The position numbers and the translations under genes are program-made. Positions 62,842 through 64,000 of a stretch of 64,000 bases of DNA are shown piece after piece (within the stretch, counting starts at the first letter, position 1; each line of letters starts with the position of its first letter). This DNA comes from Sphingobium sp. CR2-8 (GTDB taxonomy: Bacteria > Pseudomonadota > Alphaproteobacteria > Sphingomonadales > Sphingomonadaceae): the NCBI RefSeq assembly GCF_035818615.1, contig NZ_JAYKZY010000002.1:3040501-3104500 (forward strand). Direction: 5' to 3'. The notes under the pieces were generated by a model. The model searched no databases. It saw only the letters and a list, made by a program, of their open reading frames with translations, and was not told where the DNA came from.

Positions 62842-63783
62842 TCAGCTCACGCGATTGAGCACGGCCAGGTCGCCGCCCAGCGAGCGGCGCAACAGGGTTA
62901 GCTGCGCCACTGCGGTCGGTTCGGTCTGCAACTGGTGCGGTGTCAGGCCGATGAAATGCTTGATCTCACGGATGAAGTGCGACTGGTCGTAGAAACCCGC
63001 CTCTTCGCACAATTGCTGCCAGCTTTCCCCGTCCAGCGCGATCCGCGCGGAACAGCGCAGCGCCCGATACTTGCGCGCCAGCAGCTTGGGCGGCGCGCCA
63101 TAATATTTGTTGGCCAGCCGCGCGAGCTGTCGGGGCGACAGGCCGGTGGCCTCCGCCAGCACCTCTATCCTGGGCGATCCTTCGTCGATCAGCCAGGCGT
63201 CGATCGCCGCCAGCAAGTCCAGGGTGGCCGGGCGCAACGGTCGGACCAGCCGCCCCAGTTCGCGCCAGCACAGCGCCGCCATCGCATCGGCATCCTCGTC
63301 CAGCGCCCGCAACCCGTCCAGCAATCGCTGGAAAACACCGTCCCGCTCCATCGACAGATCGTGCAACCGGTCGGCCAGCAGGCTCGCGTCGCCGCCCTGC
63401 ACCGCCAGCCATCCTGCGGGCAGCAACGAAATGCCGACCACGCGGGATGGCCGATCGAGAACGAACCGGGTCGCGCCCATCGTCGGCCCCAGCAGGCAGA
63501 CATTGGGCGTCGCCATCACCGCGCCGTCGTGGAAATGATAATGGCCCCCGCCCTCCAGCATCAGCCGCAATTGCGGCATGTCCGCGCGGGTGACGTCGGC
63601 ATAATGATCGGCGGCGACGGTGAAGACATAGAGCGAACCGAAATAGGACCGCAAATATACGGGCGGCGCGAAATAGCGCAGGCGGACCGGCCCCTGCGCG
63701 GCATCGACCGCGTAGGACAAAGGCCCACTGACATCCGGCATCGCGACCGTGCGCGCCGCATTTTCGCTGTGATGCGACCCCAT
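62842..63783 (-). CDS. AraC-family transcriptional regulator
   Basis: 313 residues. The C-terminal double helix-turn-helix is clear (RALRCSARIALDGESWQQLC and AGFYDQSHFIREIKHFIGLT). The N-terminal 180 residues (PVRLRYFAPPVYLRSYFGSL) form a cupin-like sensor of the AraC_binding/DUF6597 type. Its target is unknown. It lies upstream of the SUF operon on the same strand, 101 bp before it. Confidence 0.88.
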   Translation of the reverse strand: MGSHHSENAARTVAMPDVSGPLSYAVDAAQGPVRLRYFAPPVYLRSYFGSLYVFTVAADHYADVTRADMPQLRLMLEGGGHYHFHDGAVMATPNVCLLGPTMGATRFVLDRPSRVVGISLLPAGWLAVQGGDASLLADRLHDLSMERDGVFQRLLDGLRALDEDADAMAALCWRELGRLVRPLRPATLDLLAAIDAWLIDEGSPRIEVLAEATGLSPRQLARLANKYYGAPPKLLARKYRALRCSARIALDGESWQQLCEEAGFYDQSHFIREIKHFIGLTPHQLQTEPTAVAQLTLLRRSLGGDLAVLNRVS

Positions 63784-63880
63784 ATTTCACCCCTGCGCAT
63801 CACTATGCGGCAACATTGTCACGGCGCAAGCGTCCCAAGGGGAATTTGTAAAGTTTTTCGACAGCTAACCCACAATTTCC

Positions 63881-63916
63881 TGGAAAAATGACCCGGCGGT
63901 TTGCACCGCCGGGTCA
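63881..63916 (-). terminator. Strong intrinsic terminator of a minus-strand gene beyond the right edge
   Basis: TGACCCGGCGGT and ACCGCCGGGTCA (63889-63900 and 63905-63916) pair over 12 bp around a 4-base loop, followed on the minus strand by TTTTT. The final 84 bases to the right probably hold the end and 3' UTR of that gene, but its reading frame cannot be fixed. Confidence 0.85.
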
Positions 63917-64000
63917 GGAAAAGGTCTCACAGGCCATAGGCCAGAGAGCCTTCGGGTCGCATCGCGGCCTTACGCCCGAATCACGGAAACTTTATTGGAT

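Noticed and set aside
63917..64000. Partial gene at the right edge on the minus strand
   Set aside because: A terminator shows that a gene must end here, but several frames stop within 84 bases and none can be recognised, so no coding feature is claimed.

Overview
The window is chromosomal DNA of high G+C content from an alphaproteobacterium. Gene content and order point to the Sphingomonadaceae, near Sphingobium or Sphingomonas. The evidence is a nadD-rsfS-rlmH-M23-S41 peptidase cluster, a SUF operon led by an Rrf2 regulator, proteins with sphingomonad-type signal peptides, and many short palindromic intergenic repeats. This assignment is inferred from gene content; no rRNA gene is present.

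Layout. (1) 1-8232 is a LacI-linked locus for oxidative glycoside breakdown. It holds an MFS importer, three TIM-barrel isomerase-like proteins (two Tat-exported, one cut by the window edge), a DUF1080 3-keto-glycoside hydrolase/lyase-type protein, a two-gene GMC flavoprotein dehydrogenase, a LacI regulator and an exported Dabb protein. Together they look like a periplasmic 3-keto-glycoside pathway. (2) 8612-11588 carries an aminotransferase, rmuC and a possible small ORF. (3) 11842-17381 runs nadD, rsfS, rlmH, an EnvC-type gene broken by a frameshift, an S41 protease, a DsbB-like protein and a COQ7-like hydroxylase. (4) 17395-21205 has two tandem paralogues of unknown function, a yybP-ykoY manganese riboswitch before a GDT1/TMEM165 exporter gene, an NDUFA9-like protein and uppP. 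(5) 21370-28154 is gltD, a Met-rich DUF2059-like gene and gltB. tRNA-Leu(GAG) follows at 28802.

(6) 29013-35727 is a tight three-gene unit: large transglutaminase/DUF2126, circularly permuted ATP-grasp plus alpha-E, small transglutaminase. This is a predicted but uncharacterised peptide-modifying system, and no Anbu peptidase gene lies beside it. (7) 35720-39368 has a P450 and a membrane serine hydrolase gene, divergent from a small PLA2-like gene and kdsA. (8) 39676-46620 has proA, a phospholipid methyltransferase-like gene, a bacterial CDC48 ATPase, a possible small RNA, a LysR regulator and a diguanylate cyclase. (9) 46708-55358 is housekeeping metabolism: FzlA-like GST, acs, cytochrome b561, UbiH-type hydroxylase, ilvE, threonine aldolase, EamA transporter and a 50-aa ORF. 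(10) 55560-63783 has an SDR gene, the SUF operon (rrf2-sufB-hypothetical-sufC-sufD-sufS-sufT-sufA, minus strand) with a Fur-like box and a second palindrome at its promoter, and an AraC regulator.

The most notable points are the periplasmic glycoside locus, the transglutaminase/ATP-grasp unit, the riboswitch, the frameshift in the EnvC-type gene, a repeated 72-bp intergenic element, and a proA/nadD separation that suggests a roughly 28-kb inversion.
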